NCBI RefSeq assembly: GCF_029395675.1 | Contig: NZ_CP115184.1 | Span: 1,302,001-1,366,000, forward strand | Reading direction: 5' to 3' | DNA: 64,000 nucleotides | Source of the DNA: Janibacter cremeus | GTDB taxonomy: Bacteria > Actinomycetota > Actinomycetes > Actinomycetales > Dermatophilaceae | Part shown: in pieces, positions 1 to 10,320 of the stretch | Numbering within the stretch: position 1 is the first letter of the stretch | Layout of the letters: each line of letters begins with the position of its first letter | Notes under the pieces: generated by a model | What the model was told of the DNA's origin: nothing | What the model saw: only the letters and a program-made list of their open reading frames with translations | Databases searched by the model: none | Translations under genes and position numbers: made by a program

Positions 1-2376
<2,376 letters not shown>

Positions 2377-2385
2377 TAACGGTCT

Positions 2386-2400
2386 TGTGTTGTTCACACA
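2386..2400. promoter_or_regulatory. Inverted repeat in the fasR promoter
   Basis: TGTGT-N5-ACACA is a perfect 5-bp dyad immediately upstream of the fasR -10 box (TAGACT). The position suits a repressor or autoregulatory site, but no factor can be assigned from sequence alone. Confidence 0.35.
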
Positions 2401-2406
2401 TAGACT
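2401..2406 (+). promoter_or_regulatory. -10 element of fasR (leaderless)
   Basis: TAGACT ending 6 nt before the ATG of fasR, with only GCGCGC between them and no ribosome-binding site. Confidence 0.6.
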
Positions 2407-2412
2407 GCGCGC

Positions 2413-3591
2413 ATGTCGCGTCGTGGCCTCGTCTCCCTGACCACCCGCCGCTCGGTGCGGCGCAAGGGCGGGGAGCTCGCGACCGCCGCGACGCGGCGGC
2501 TCGAGGACCAGCACGAGTGGTACGCCAGGCTCGGCGCCAAGGAGCGATCGTGGGTGGGTCTGGTCGCACAGGCCGGCATCGCCAACTTCATCGACTGGCT
2601 CAACGGCACCAGGCACGCCGACACCCGCACCATCTTCGGCGCGGCACCGGCAGAGCTGACCCGCACCATCAGCCTCGCCCAGACCCTCGAGCTCGCCCGG
2701 ACCGTCGTCGAGGCGGTCGAGGAGCGCGTGGAGGACCTGGCCCGCCCCGGTGACGTCACGGACCTGCGGGTCGCGGTGCTGCGCTACTCCAGCGAGATCG
2801 CCTTCGGCGCGGCAATGGTCTACGCGCAGGCCGCGGAGCAGCGCGGGGCGTGGGACGCGCGGCTGGAGTCGCTGATCATCGACGCGGTGATGCGCAGTGA
2901 GGTCGACGAGTCGATCCGTACGCGCGCCGCCGCCCTCGGCTGGGACGCGGTCACCAACATCGTTGTGCTGGTGGGCAATTCGCCACACTCTCCCGAGGGT
3001 GACGACCCCGCCGGGGCCGTCGGCGCCGTGCACCGGGTGGCCCAGCGCCTCGACGTCCCGGTCCTCGCCGGGGTCCAGGGCGCCCGACTCGTGGTCGTGG
3101 TCGGCGACGTCAGCGACCCGAGGGTGCGGGCGTGCGAGCTCGCCGAGTGCTTCGCCGACGGTGATCTCGTCCACGGACCGCTCGTCGGGGATCTCGCCGA
3201 GGGCGCGGTCTCCGCCCACGCCGCGGTGGCGGCCCACGTGGTCGCGCACGGCTGGCCGGGCCGGCCACGACCGGTCGCGGCCGACGACCTGATGGCCGAG
3301 CGCGCCGTCGCCGGCGACCCCCTCGCCCGCACGGCACTCGTCGAGACCGTCGCCACACCGCTGGCCGCGCACCCCAGCCTGCTCGAGACCGCCCGGGCGC
3401 ACCTCGACTCCCCCGGCCTGGAGGCGACCGCCCGCGCCCTGTACGTGCACGTGAACACCGTGCGCTACCGGCTGGGGCGGATCACTGACATCATCGGGTA
3501 CGACCTGACGACCCCGCACGAGGCCTTCACCGTGCGGGTGGCGCTCAGCCTCGGCGCAATCTTGGAGGATTCCTCCAAAGTCTTGCGGTGA
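2413..3591 (+). CDS. fasR: FasR-like PucR-family regulator of fatty-acid synthesis
   Basis: This is a predicted DNA-binding activator of the adjacent fab cluster. The C-terminus (about residues 325-385) is a PucR-type helix-turn-helix containing EATARALYVHVNTVRYRLGR, followed by a short conserved helix. The N-terminal 300 residues are the effector domain seen in actinobacterial FasR proteins. In Streptomyces coelicolor, FasR (a PucR-like protein) sits directly upstream of fabD-fabH-acpP-fabF and activates it, and the synteny here is the same. The ATG is preceded by a TAGACT box at leaderless spacing. A 17-bp perfect palindrome lies in its last codons, facing fabD. The symbol rests on synteny plus family and has not been tested in this organism. 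Confidence 0.85.
   Translation: MSRRGLVSLTTRRSVRRKGGELATAATRRLEDQHEWYARLGAKERSWVGLVAQAGIANFIDWLNGTRHADTRTIFGAAPAELTRTISLAQTLELARTVVEAVEERVEDLARPGDVTDLRVAVLRYSSEIAFGAAMVYAQAAEQRGAWDARLESLIIDAVMRSEVDESIRTRAAALGWDAVTNIVVLVGNSPHSPEGDDPAGAVGAVHRVAQRLDVPVLAGVQGARLVVVVGDVSDPRVRACELAECFADGDLVHGPLVGDLAEGAVSAHAAVAAHVVAHGWPGRPRPVAADDLMAERAVAGDPLARTALVETVATPLAAHPSLLETARAHLDSPGLEATARALYVHVNTVRYRLGRITDIIGYDLTTPHEAFTVRVALSLGAILEDSSKVLR
3562..3578. promoter_or_regulatory. 17-bp palindrome upstream of fabD, candidate FasR operator
   Basis: TTGGAGGATTCCTCCAA is a perfect inverted repeat with 8-bp arms around one central base. It lies in the 3' end of fasR, 69-85 nt before the fabD start. The distance fits an activator site for the fab operon. 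Assignment to FasR is inferred from position only. Confidence 0.45.
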
Positions 3592-3646
3592 ATGTCTGGC
3601 GGGGTCGACCTCGCGCGGCACCCCCTTCGCCATGGAGTCTTGAGAC

Positions 3647-4828
3647 GTGCTCGCCATCACCTGTCCCGGCCAGGGCTCACAGACGCCCGGCTTCCTCGCC
3701 CCGTGGCTCGAACTCCCCGGAGTCTCCGACCGCCTCCACTGGCTCTCCGCCGTCGCCGGCATGGACCTCGAGGCCCACGGCACGACCTCCGACGAGGAGA
3801 CCATCAAGGACACGGCCGTCGCCCAGCCGCTGATCGTCGCCTCCGGCCTCCTCGCGCTGCTCTCGCTCTTCGAGCACCCGGCCGACGGCTTCCGCGTCGT
3901 CGGCGCCGGTGCCGGCCACAGCGTCGGCGAGATCACCGCGGCCGCGGCCGCAGGGGTGATCAGCGCCGAGCAGGCCATGGTCCTGGTCCGTGAGCGCGGC
4001 CGCTCCATGGCCGCGGCGGCGACGACCACCCCGACCGGCATGAGCGCCGTCCTCGGCGGCGACCCGGACGAGGTCACCCGCAGCCTCGAGTCCCACGGCC
4101 TCACCCCGGCCAACGTCAACGGTGCCGGCCAGATCGTCGCCGCGGGCACCCTCGAGCAGCTGGCGGCGCTCTCGGACAACCCTCCGGCCAAGGCCCGGGT
4201 CATGCCCCTGAAGGTCGCCGGAGCCTTCCACACCGAGCACATGGCCCCCGCCGTCGACGAGATGGCCCGGCTCGCCCGCGCCGTCTCCACCCACGACGCC
4301 CGGGTCCCGCTCGTCTCCAACGTCGACGGGGAGATGCTCCACTCGGGCCAGGAGGTCCTGCGCCGCATCGTGCGCCAGGTGAGCAACCCGGTGCGCTGGG
4401 ACCTGTGCATGGAGACCCTCCGCGACCTCGGCGTGACCGGCATCATCGAGATCCCGCCGGCCGGCGCCCTGACCGGGCTGGCCAAGCGCGGGCTCAAGGG
4501 CGTCGAGCTCCTCGCGCTGAAGACCCCCGACGACCTCGAGGCCGCCCACCGCATGGTGCGGGAGCACGGCACGGAGCGCGACGCCTCGCAGCCCACGTGG
4601 CGCCTGGTCACCGCCCCCGTCAAGGGCACCGTCCAGATCACCGCGAACGAGCCGGGGGCCACCGTGCCGGCCGGTGACGTCGTCGCCCGCATCTCCTCCC
4701 TCCGCGACACCCGCGAGGTGCTCGCCGACCACACCGGCACGGTCGTGGAGTGGCTCGTCGAGGACGGCGACCCCGTCTCCCCCGGTCAGCCGCTCGTGCG
4801 CCTGCACCCCGAGGGATCGGTCGCATGA
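3647..4828 (+). CDS. fabD: Malonyl-CoA:ACP transacylase with C-terminal biotinyl/lipoyl-like domain
   Basis: It transfers malonyl from CoA to acyl carrier protein for type II fatty-acid synthesis. PGQGSQTPGF is at the N-terminus, the nucleophile serine is in GHSVGE, and the catalytic histidine is in GAFHTEHM. The transacylase domain ends near residue 310, the usual family length. Residues about 318-393 add a domain with two biotinyl/lipoyl half-repeats (TAPVKGTV... and DHTGTVVEWLVEDGDPVSPG). Where biotin carriers have MKM, this protein has LRD, so Arg353 replaces the lysine and the domain probably cannot be biotinylated. The GTG start follows GGAG by 9 nt. Its stop overlaps the fabH ATG (ATGA). 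Confidence 0.92.
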   Translation: MLAITCPGQGSQTPGFLAPWLELPGVSDRLHWLSAVAGMDLEAHGTTSDEETIKDTAVAQPLIVASGLLALLSLFEHPADGFRVVGAGAGHSVGEITAAAAAGVISAEQAMVLVRERGRSMAAAATTTPTGMSAVLGGDPDEVTRSLESHGLTPANVNGAGQIVAAGTLEQLAALSDNPPAKARVMPLKVAGAFHTEHMAPAVDEMARLARAVSTHDARVPLVSNVDGEMLHSGQEVLRRIVRQVSNPVRWDLCMETLRDLGVTGIIEIPPAGALTGLAKRGLKGVELLALKTPDDLEAAHRMVREHGTERDASQPTWRLVTAPVKGTVQITANEPGATVPAGDVVARISSLRDTREVLADHTGTVVEWLVEDGDPVSPGQPLVRLHPEGSVA

Positions 4829-5823
4829 GCGCCATCACCGTCCCGACCGAGCTGCGCCACGCGCGGATCACCGGTACCGGTAGCTACCGCCCCGAGCGGG
4901 TCGTGCCCAACAGCGAGATCATCGAGGCGATCGACTCCTCCGACGAGTGGATCCGCGAGCGGTCCGGCATCGAGTCGCGCCACCGCGCGGCAGCGGACGA
5001 GAGCGTCGTCGACATGTCGGAGCACGCGTCCCGGGCCGCCCTGGAGTACGCCGGCATCGACGCCGACCAGATCGACGTCGTCATCGTCGCGACCGTGACC
5101 CACCCGTACCAGACCCCGGCAGCCGCACCGGAGCTCGCCGCCCGGTTCGGCTCGCGGGCCGCGGCCTTCGACCTCTCGGCCGCGTGCGCCGGCTTCTGCC
5201 ACGCGCTCTCCGTCGCCAACGACATGGTCCGTGTCGGCTCGGCCGAGCACGTGCTCGTCGTCGGCGTGGAGAAGATGCTCGACTTCACCGACCCGGAGGA
5301 CCGCGGGTCCGCCTTCATCTTCGGCGACGGCGCCGGTGCGGCGATCGTCTCCCCCAGCGAGACCCCCGGGATCGGCCCGACGGTGTGGGGCAGCGACGGC
5401 GACAAGAAGGCCCTGATCACCTCGCGCAGCTCGTGGATGGAGCTGCGCGAAGACCGCGACCTGCCCTGGCCGGCGATCATCATGGAGGGTCCGAGCGTCT
5501 TCCGCTGGGCCGTGTGGTCGATGGCCAAGGAGGCCCAGCGCGCCCTCGACGCCGCCGGCGTGCGCGCCGAGGACCTCGCCGCCTTCATCCCCCACCAGGC
5601 CAACGTGCGCATCATCGACCAGATGGCCAAGGAGCTCGGTCTGCCGAAGGACCTGCCCGTCGCCCGCGACATCCGCACCACCGCCAACACCTCGGGCGCG
5701 TCCGTGCCCCTGGCCATGGACCGGATGCTGCGTGACGGCGAGGTCGCGTCCGGCGGCCTGGCCCTGCTCATCGGTTTCGGCGCCGGCCTCGTCTGGGCCG
5801 CGCAGGTCGTCACCCTCCCCTAA
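4825..5823 (+). CDS. fabH: 3-oxoacyl-ACP synthase III
   Basis: It condenses an acyl-CoA primer with malonyl-ACP to start fatty-acid synthesis. The Cys-His-Asn triad is visible: Cys in LSAACAGFCHA (about residue 120), His in FIPHQANVRI, and Asn in TTANTSGASVPLA. At 332 residues it has normal length. The ATG overlaps the fabD stop by 4 nt, indicating translational coupling. Its primer choice (branched versus straight chain) cannot be read from the sequence, though branched starters are usual in this group of bacteria. Confidence 0.96.
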   Translation: MSAITVPTELRHARITGTGSYRPERVVPNSEIIEAIDSSDEWIRERSGIESRHRAAADESVVDMSEHASRAALEYAGIDADQIDVVIVATVTHPYQTPAAAPELAARFGSRAAAFDLSAACAGFCHALSVANDMVRVGSAEHVLVVGVEKMLDFTDPEDRGSAFIFGDGAGAAIVSPSETPGIGPTVWGSDGDKKALITSRSSWMELREDRDLPWPAIIMEGPSVFRWAVWSMAKEAQRALDAAGVRAEDLAAFIPHQANVRIIDQMAKELGLPKDLPVARDIRTTANTSGASVPLAMDRMLRDGEVASGGLALLIGFGAGLVWAAQVVTLP

Positions 5824-5894
5824 TTCACCCGTTGGTCCGACGGGACCTCGGACCCCCACGATCCCCGCAACACCCACACACAAGGAGAACCGAC

Positions 5895-6146
5895 ATGGCT
5901 CACACCGAGCAGGACATCCTCGCCGGCCTCGCCGAGATCGTCTCGGAGGAGACGGGCGTCGACACGTCCGAGGTCACCGCTGACAAGACCTTCACCGATG
6001 ACCTCGACGTCGACTCGCTGTCGATGATGACCATCGCCGTCACCGCCGAGGAGAAGTTCGGGGCCAAGATCCCCGACGAGGAGGTCAAGAACCTCAAGAC
6101 CGTCGGCGACGCCGTCAACTACATCAAGGCCAACCAGGCCGCCTGA
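5895..6146 (+). CDS. acpP: Acyl carrier protein
   Basis: This small acidic carrier holds growing acyl chains on a 4'-phosphopantetheine arm. The attachment site is Ser41 in DVDSLSMM. At 83 residues it has typical length. The ATG at 5895 follows AAGGAG with ideal spacing; an upstream in-frame ATG at 5832 is rejected because it lacks such a site and adds non-homologous residues. It is followed by a perfect 10-bp hairpin before fabF, which may let acpP message accumulate above that of its neighbours. Confidence 0.97.
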   Translation: MAHTEQDILAGLAEIVSEETGVDTSEVTADKTFTDDLDVDSLSMMTIAVTAEEKFGAKIPDEEVKNLKTVGDAVNYIKANQAA

Positions 6147-6158
6147 GTCCGGTGACCT

Positions 6159-6185
6159 CCCCCCTTCGCCACGAGCGAAGGGGGG
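6159..6185 (+). terminator. Intra-operon hairpin between acpP and fabF
   Basis: CCCCCCTTCG and CGAAGGGGGG form a perfect 10-bp stem around a 7-nt loop. No T-run follows on the plus strand, so partial termination or mRNA 3'-end protection is more likely than full termination. The arms are two copies of the CCCCTTCG/CGAAGGGG motif in inverted orientation. Confidence 0.6.
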
Positions 6186-6225
6186 AACCACCCCCTCTCC
6201 CCATCCCGCTGCTACAGGAGCCCAC

Positions 6226-7473
6226 ATGACCTCTCCCCGGCCCACCGTCGTCGTCACCGGCCTCGGTGCGACGACCCCGCTCGGCGGCACCGCCGAGGAG
6301 ACTTGGCAGGCCGCGCTCGCCGGGCGCTCCGGCGCCGGCCCCCTCGACGCCTCGTGGGTCGAGGACTACGAGCTCCCGGTGTCCTTCGCCGCGCATCTCG
6401 CCACACCCGTGACCGAGGTGCTGAAGAAGGTCGAGACCAAGCGCCTCGACCCCTTCGCCCAGTACGCGCTCGTCGCCGCCCGTGAGGCCTGGGCCGACGC
6501 CGGCTCCCCCGAGGTGGACCCCGAGCGCCTCGCCAGCGCCGTCGGCACCGGCATCGGCGGCGTCCAGACGCTGCTGTCCGCCTGGGAGTCCCTGCGGACC
6601 AAGGGGGCCCGCCGCGTCTACCCGCTGTCGATCCCCATGCTCATGCCCAACAGCGCCGCCGGGACGGTCTCGCTGGAGTTCGGCGCCCGCGCCGGGGCGC
6701 ACACCCTCGTCTCCGCCTGCTCCTCCGGTGCGGAGTCGATCGCCTACGGGCTGCACCTGATCCGTGAGGGCCTGGTGGACGTCGTCATCGCGGGCGGTTC
6801 CGAGGCCTCCATCCACCCGCTGCCGATCGCCGGGTTCACCCAGATGCAGGCCCTGTCCACGCGCAACGACTCCCCGGAGACCGCCTCGCGGCCCTATGAC
6901 GTCGACCGGGACGGCTTCCTCCTCGGCGAGGGCGGTGCGATCCTCGTCCTGGAGTCCGAGGAGCACGCGAAGGCCCGCGGCGCGAACATCATCTGCACCC
7001 TCGCCGGAGCGGGTGTCAGCGCCGACTCGTACCACATCGCCGCCCCCGAGCCCGAGGGCGCCGGCGCCTCCCGCGCCATGGCCGACGCGGTCACGGACGC
7101 CGGCGCCACCGCCGCGGACGTCTGCCACATCAACGCGCACGCGACCTCGACTCCTGTCGGTGACGTCGCCGAGGTCGCTGCCATCCGGCGGGCCTTCGGC
7201 GCGGAGGCGGACCACATGGCCATCAGCGGCACGAAGTCGATGACCGGGCACCTGCTCGGCGCCGCCGGCGCCCTCGAGGCGGTCTTCGCCGCGCAGGCGG
7301 TCCGGGACCGCACGGCACCGCCGACGATCAACATCGAGAACCTGGACCCGGCCGTCGACCTCGACATCGTGCGCGACGCACCTCGCGACCTGCCCAGCGG
7401 CGACCTGCTCGTCCTGGACAATTCCTTCGGTTTCGGCGGGCACAACGTCGCGCTCGCCTTCGGGAGCTACTGA
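6226..7473 (+). CDS. fabF: 3-oxoacyl-ACP synthase II
   Basis: It performs the elongation condensations with malonyl-ACP. The Cys-His-His active site is present: Cys in VSACSSGAES (about residue 166), His in INAHATSTPVGD, and His in MTGHLLGAAGALE. At 415 residues it is full length. The ATG follows AGGAG by 6 nt. Its stop shares one base with the accD start (TGATG), so the two genes are coupled. Confidence 0.96.
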   Translation: MTSPRPTVVVTGLGATTPLGGTAEETWQAALAGRSGAGPLDASWVEDYELPVSFAAHLATPVTEVLKKVETKRLDPFAQYALVAAREAWADAGSPEVDPERLASAVGTGIGGVQTLLSAWESLRTKGARRVYPLSIPMLMPNSAAGTVSLEFGARAGAHTLVSACSSGAESIAYGLHLIREGLVDVVIAGGSEASIHPLPIAGFTQMQALSTRNDSPETASRPYDVDRDGFLLGEGGAILVLESEEHAKARGANIICTLAGAGVSADSYHIAAPEPEGAGASRAMADAVTDAGATAADVCHINAHATSTPVGDVAEVAAIRRAFGAEADHMAISGTKSMTGHLLGAAGALEAVFAAQAVRDRTAPPTINIENLDPAVDLDIVRDAPRDLPSGDLLVLDNSFGFGGHNVALAFGSY

Positions 7474-8915
7474 TGAGCACGCGCCAGCCCAACGCCGCCT
7501 CCGCCTCCGTCGGCAAGCGGGTGAAGGTCCCCCGCGAAGAGGACCCCCGCAACCCGAACCACCGTCTCGCCGACTTCCTCGACGACGGCTCGCTCGAGCT
7601 GATCACCGCCGACGACGACTCCGGGATGCTCGCCGCGACCGGCACCGTCAACGGCCGGGCCGTCGTCGTCTTCTCCTCCGATGCCACCATCATGGGCGGT
7701 GCCATGGGCGTCGCCGGCTGCAGGGTCGTCGTCACCGCCTATGAGCGCGCGCTGGCCGACGGCGTGCCCGTCGTCGGTCTGTGGCACTCGGGTGGCGCCC
7801 GGCTGCCGGAGGGCGTCGTCTCACTGCACGCCGTCGGTGAGGTCTTCGCGATCATGACGCGGGCCTCGGGGAAGATCCCCCAGATCTCCGTCGTCATCGG
7901 TGCCGCCGCCGGCGGCGCCGCCTACGGGCCGGCGCTGACCGACATCGTCATCCTCGCCCCGGAGGGGCGGATCTTCGTCACCGGTCCGGACGTCGTCCGG
8001 TCGGTCACCGGAGAGGACGTCGACGCCCTTCGCCTCGGCGGACCCGAGCCCCACGGCCGGCGCTCCGGTGTCGTCCACGTGCTCGCCGAGTCCATCGACG
8101 ACGCCTATGCCCGCGCCGGGGGCCTGTGCGAGCTGCTCTCCGATCAGGGCACGTTCAATGTCGGCGACGTCGCCGATGTTGATCTGGCCGAGCAGCTGCC
8201 GGAGTCGACCAAGCGCGCCTACGACGTGCACCCGCTCATCGAGATGCTGCTCGACGCGGGCCCCGTCCAGGAGCTGCACGCACGGTGGGCGCCCAACATC
8301 GTCACCTCGCTCGGCCGGCTCGGCGGTCGCACCGTCGGTGTCGTCGCCAACAACCCCATGCGCCTCGGAGGCTGCCTGGACTCCTCCTCCGCGGAGAAGG
8401 CAGCACGCTTCGTGCGGATGTGCGATGCCTTCGGCGTGCCGCTCATCGTCCTCGTCGACGTGCCCGGCTACCTGCCCGGTGTCGGCCAGGAGTGGGACGG
8501 CGTCGTGCGCCGCGGCGCCAAGCTGCTGCACGCCTTCGCCGAGGCCGTCGTGCCGCGCGTGACGGTCGTGACGCGCAAGACCTACGGCGGTGCCTACATC
8601 GCGATGAACGCCCGCTCGTTGGGCGCCACGAAGGTCTTCGCCTGGCCGGACGCGCAGGTGGCGGTCATGGGTTCCGTGGCTGCCATCCGCATCCTCCACC
8701 GCCGGCGACTGGCGGAGGTCGACGAGTCGGAGCGCGCCGCCGTCGAGCAGGAGCTCGCGGACGAGCACGACCGTCTCTCCGGAGGCCTGCCGCGCGCCGT
8801 CGAGATCGGGGTGGTCGACGAGATCATCGAGCCGACCCGGACCCGCTCGGCCGTCGCCGCGGCCCTGGCCGAGGCGCCCGCACGACGTGGTGATCACGGC
8901 AACATCCCGTTGTGA
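7473..8915 (+). CDS. accD: Acyl-CoA carboxylase beta (carboxyltransferase) subunit
   Basis: It transfers CO2 from carboxybiotin to an acyl-CoA; in the fab cluster the likely product is malonyl-CoA. Family features are GLWHSGGARLPEGV, VVIGAAAGGAAYGPALTD, a C-terminal VDVPGYLPGVGQEWDGV and RRGAKLLHAFAEA. The protein has the single-chain actinobacterial AccD/PccB architecture (480 residues), without the zinc-ribbon N-terminus of E. coli AccD. No biotin carrier/biotin carboxylase partner gene is in this window. Its ATG overlaps the fabF stop by one base. Acetyl- versus propionyl-CoA preference cannot be settled from sequence. Confidence 0.9.
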   Translation: MSTRQPNAASASVGKRVKVPREEDPRNPNHRLADFLDDGSLELITADDDSGMLAATGTVNGRAVVVFSSDATIMGGAMGVAGCRVVVTAYERALADGVPVVGLWHSGGARLPEGVVSLHAVGEVFAIMTRASGKIPQISVVIGAAAGGAAYGPALTDIVILAPEGRIFVTGPDVVRSVTGEDVDALRLGGPEPHGRRSGVVHVLAESIDDAYARAGGLCELLSDQGTFNVGDVADVDLAEQLPESTKRAYDVHPLIEMLLDAGPVQELHARWAPNIVTSLGRLGGRTVGVVANNPMRLGGCLDSSSAEKAARFVRMCDAFGVPLIVLVDVPGYLPGVGQEWDGVVRRGAKLLHAFAEAVVPRVTVVTRKTYGGAYIAMNARSLGATKVFAWPDAQVAVMGSVAAIRILHRRRLAEVDESERAAVEQELADEHDRLSGGLPRAVEIGVVDEIIEPTRTRSAVAAALAEAPARRGDHGNIPL

Positions 8916-8925
8916 TCCATCGCGG

Positions 8926-8931
8926 TAGCCT
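8926..8931 (+). promoter_or_regulatory. -10 element upstream of the split-barrel gene
   Basis: TAGCCT about 42 nt before the GTG start. Together with GGAGG at 8964-8968 this indicates a leadered transcript with a roughly 36-nt 5' UTR, in contrast to the leaderless genes nearby. Confidence 0.4.
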
Positions 8932-8973
8932 CGCCGTACCCGGCCCATCGGCCCCGTCCCAGTGGAGGTTGCT

Positions 8974-9399
8974 GTGAACGACACCCCGCCCAGCACGATG
9001 ACAGTCGAGGAGTGCTGGCAGACGCTTCGTGAGCACGAGTTCGGGCGGCTGGCATATCACCTGCTCGGCGAGGTGCACATCACGCCGATCAACTATGCCG
9101 TCGACGGCCAGGCGCTGCTCTTCCGCACCACGCAGGGCAACAAGTTGCTGAGCGTCGTCATGCACGGACCGGTGGCGCTGGAGATCGACGAGCTGGGCTC
9201 CGAGGAGGCGTGGTCGGTCCTCGCGCGGGGTCACGCCCGCGTCCTCGAGGGGGACGAGGCCGAGTGGACGGACACGCTGCCGCTGCGCCCCTGGGTTGCC
9301 GGTGAGAAGGAGATGGTGGTGCAGATCGACCCGGAAGAGGTCACCGGCCGCCGTTTCCGGCTCTCCAAGCCGTGGGAGCACTACATCCCGCACGTGTGA
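8974..9399 (+). CDS. Pyridoxamine 5'-phosphate oxidase-family split-barrel protein
   Basis: This 141-residue protein belongs to the small flavin/F420 split-barrel class. Visible features are an N-terminal helix with EECWQTLREHEFGRLAYH, strands with HITPINYAVDGQALLFRT, and a C-terminal QIDPEEVTGRRFR. Such proteins bind FMN, F420 or haem, and the substrate is unknown here. The start is set at GTG 8974 because GGAGG sits 5 nt before it; a GTG at 8962 would place the ribosome-binding site inside the gene. It stands alone downstream of the fab cluster and ends just before a terminator hairpin. Confidence 0.8.
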   Translation: MNDTPPSTMTVEECWQTLREHEFGRLAYHLLGEVHITPINYAVDGQALLFRTTQGNKLLSVVMHGPVALEIDELGSEEAWSVLARGHARVLEGDEAEWTDTLPLRPWVAGEKEMVVQIDPEEVTGRRFRLSKPWEHYIPHV

Positions 9400-9443
9400 T
9401 CCCGCTCGACTGAAGGCCGTCACCGCTGCGTGCGGGCACGACC

Positions 9444-9479
9444 AAGGGGGCTGCGCCAAGGAGGGTGCGCAGGCCCCTT
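9444..9479. terminator. Bidirectional terminator-like hairpin
   Basis: Arms 9444-9456 and 9467-9479 pair over 12 of 13 positions (one G/G mismatch) with a 10-nt loop. It lies between convergent genes and could serve both. The stem base is AAGGGG/CCCCTT. Confidence 0.65.
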
Positions 9480-9498
9480 CGTCATGGGGCGGTGGTCC

Positions 9499-10011
9499 TC
9501 AGCCCACCTTGTGCAACCAACGCACGGGTGCACCGTCACCGGCGTGCCGGAAGGGTTCGAGCTCTGCGTCCCAGGGCTCGCCGAGGAGCTCGCCGATCAT
9601 GTCCTCGACCGCTTCACCAGCGCCCTGGGCGAGGGTGATGACCTCACGCAGGCGGTTCTCGTGGAGGACGACGTCACCGGAGGCGGAGATCGTCGCGTGG
9701 TGGATGCCCAGAGTCGGGGTGTGGCTCCAGCGGGAGCCGTCGAGGCCCGGGGTGGGCTCCTCGGTCACCTCGTAGCGGACGCCCTCCCAGCCGCGCAGGG
9801 CGGAGGCAAGGGTGGCGCCGGTGCCGGGGTCCCCCGTCCAGGAGAACTCGGCACGCTTGAGGGACCGGCCGAGCGGCTGCTCGGTCCAGTCGAGGGAGAC
9901 AGACTGATCCAGCACGGACTCGAGCGCCCACGTGATGTGGGGGCACAGGGCCGTGGGGGTGCTGTGGATGAACACCACCCCGCGGGTACTGATGCGCTTT
10001 CCTGCAGACAT
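9499..10011 (-). CDS. DUF3145 family protein
   Basis: This is a conserved actinobacterial protein of unknown function (170 residues here). It contains TRGVVFIHSTPTALCPHI near the N-terminus, WTEQPLGRSLKRAEFSW, and a C-terminal DMIGELLGEPWDAELEPFR, all typical of DUF3145. It is soluble, with no membrane segment. The ATG at 10011 follows AAGGAGG with good spacing; longer readings upstream in the same frame are low-complexity Arg/Ser and rejected. It is monocistronic between a terminator hairpin and a tRNA. Confidence 0.88.
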   Translation of the reverse strand: MSAGKRISTRGVVFIHSTPTALCPHITWALESVLDQSVSLDWTEQPLGRSLKRAEFSWTGDPGTGATLASALRGWEGVRYEVTEEPTPGLDGSRWSHTPTLGIHHATISASGDVVLHENRLREVITLAQGAGEAVEDMIGELLGEPWDAELEPFRHAGDGAPVRWLHKVG

Positions 10012-10242
10012 CCTGATCCTCCTTGAGTGCGATGGACGTCTTCCCCAACGCCAGACACTCGGGATCGAACGGCTGCTGCGCGTATCGCGGCGTGCTGCTC
10101 GAGCAATATGTGCACAGAAGTGCTTGTGATGGACATTGTGCCCCACGGATCACAGGAGCACCAGCCCCCACGGGGGTCCCACCCGCATCACGGGCCGCAG
10201 CCGGCTCGGGGTACCCTCACGCCGTCGCCTCATCGCGACGCC

Positions 10243-10316
10243 GGGGCGGTAGCTCAGTTGGTCAGAGCACCGGACTCATAATCCGTCGGTCCTGGGTTCA
10301 AGCCCCAGTCGCCCCA
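10243..10316 (+). tRNA. tRNA with CAT anticodon (Met elongator or Ile2)
   Basis: A 74-nt cloverleaf: acceptor GGGGCGG/TCGCCCC, D stem GCTC/GAGC, anticodon loop CTCATAA (anticodon CAT), T stem CTGGG/CCCAG with TTCAAGC loop, discriminator A. CCA is not encoded (ACCG follows). CAT anticodons belong to tRNA-Met or to the lysidine-modified tRNA-Ile2. The lack of initiator features rules out fMet, but I cannot decide between elongator Met and Ile2 by eye. The next gene, on the other strand, ends 4 nt away. Confidence 0.93.
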
Positions 10317-10320
10317 CCGC

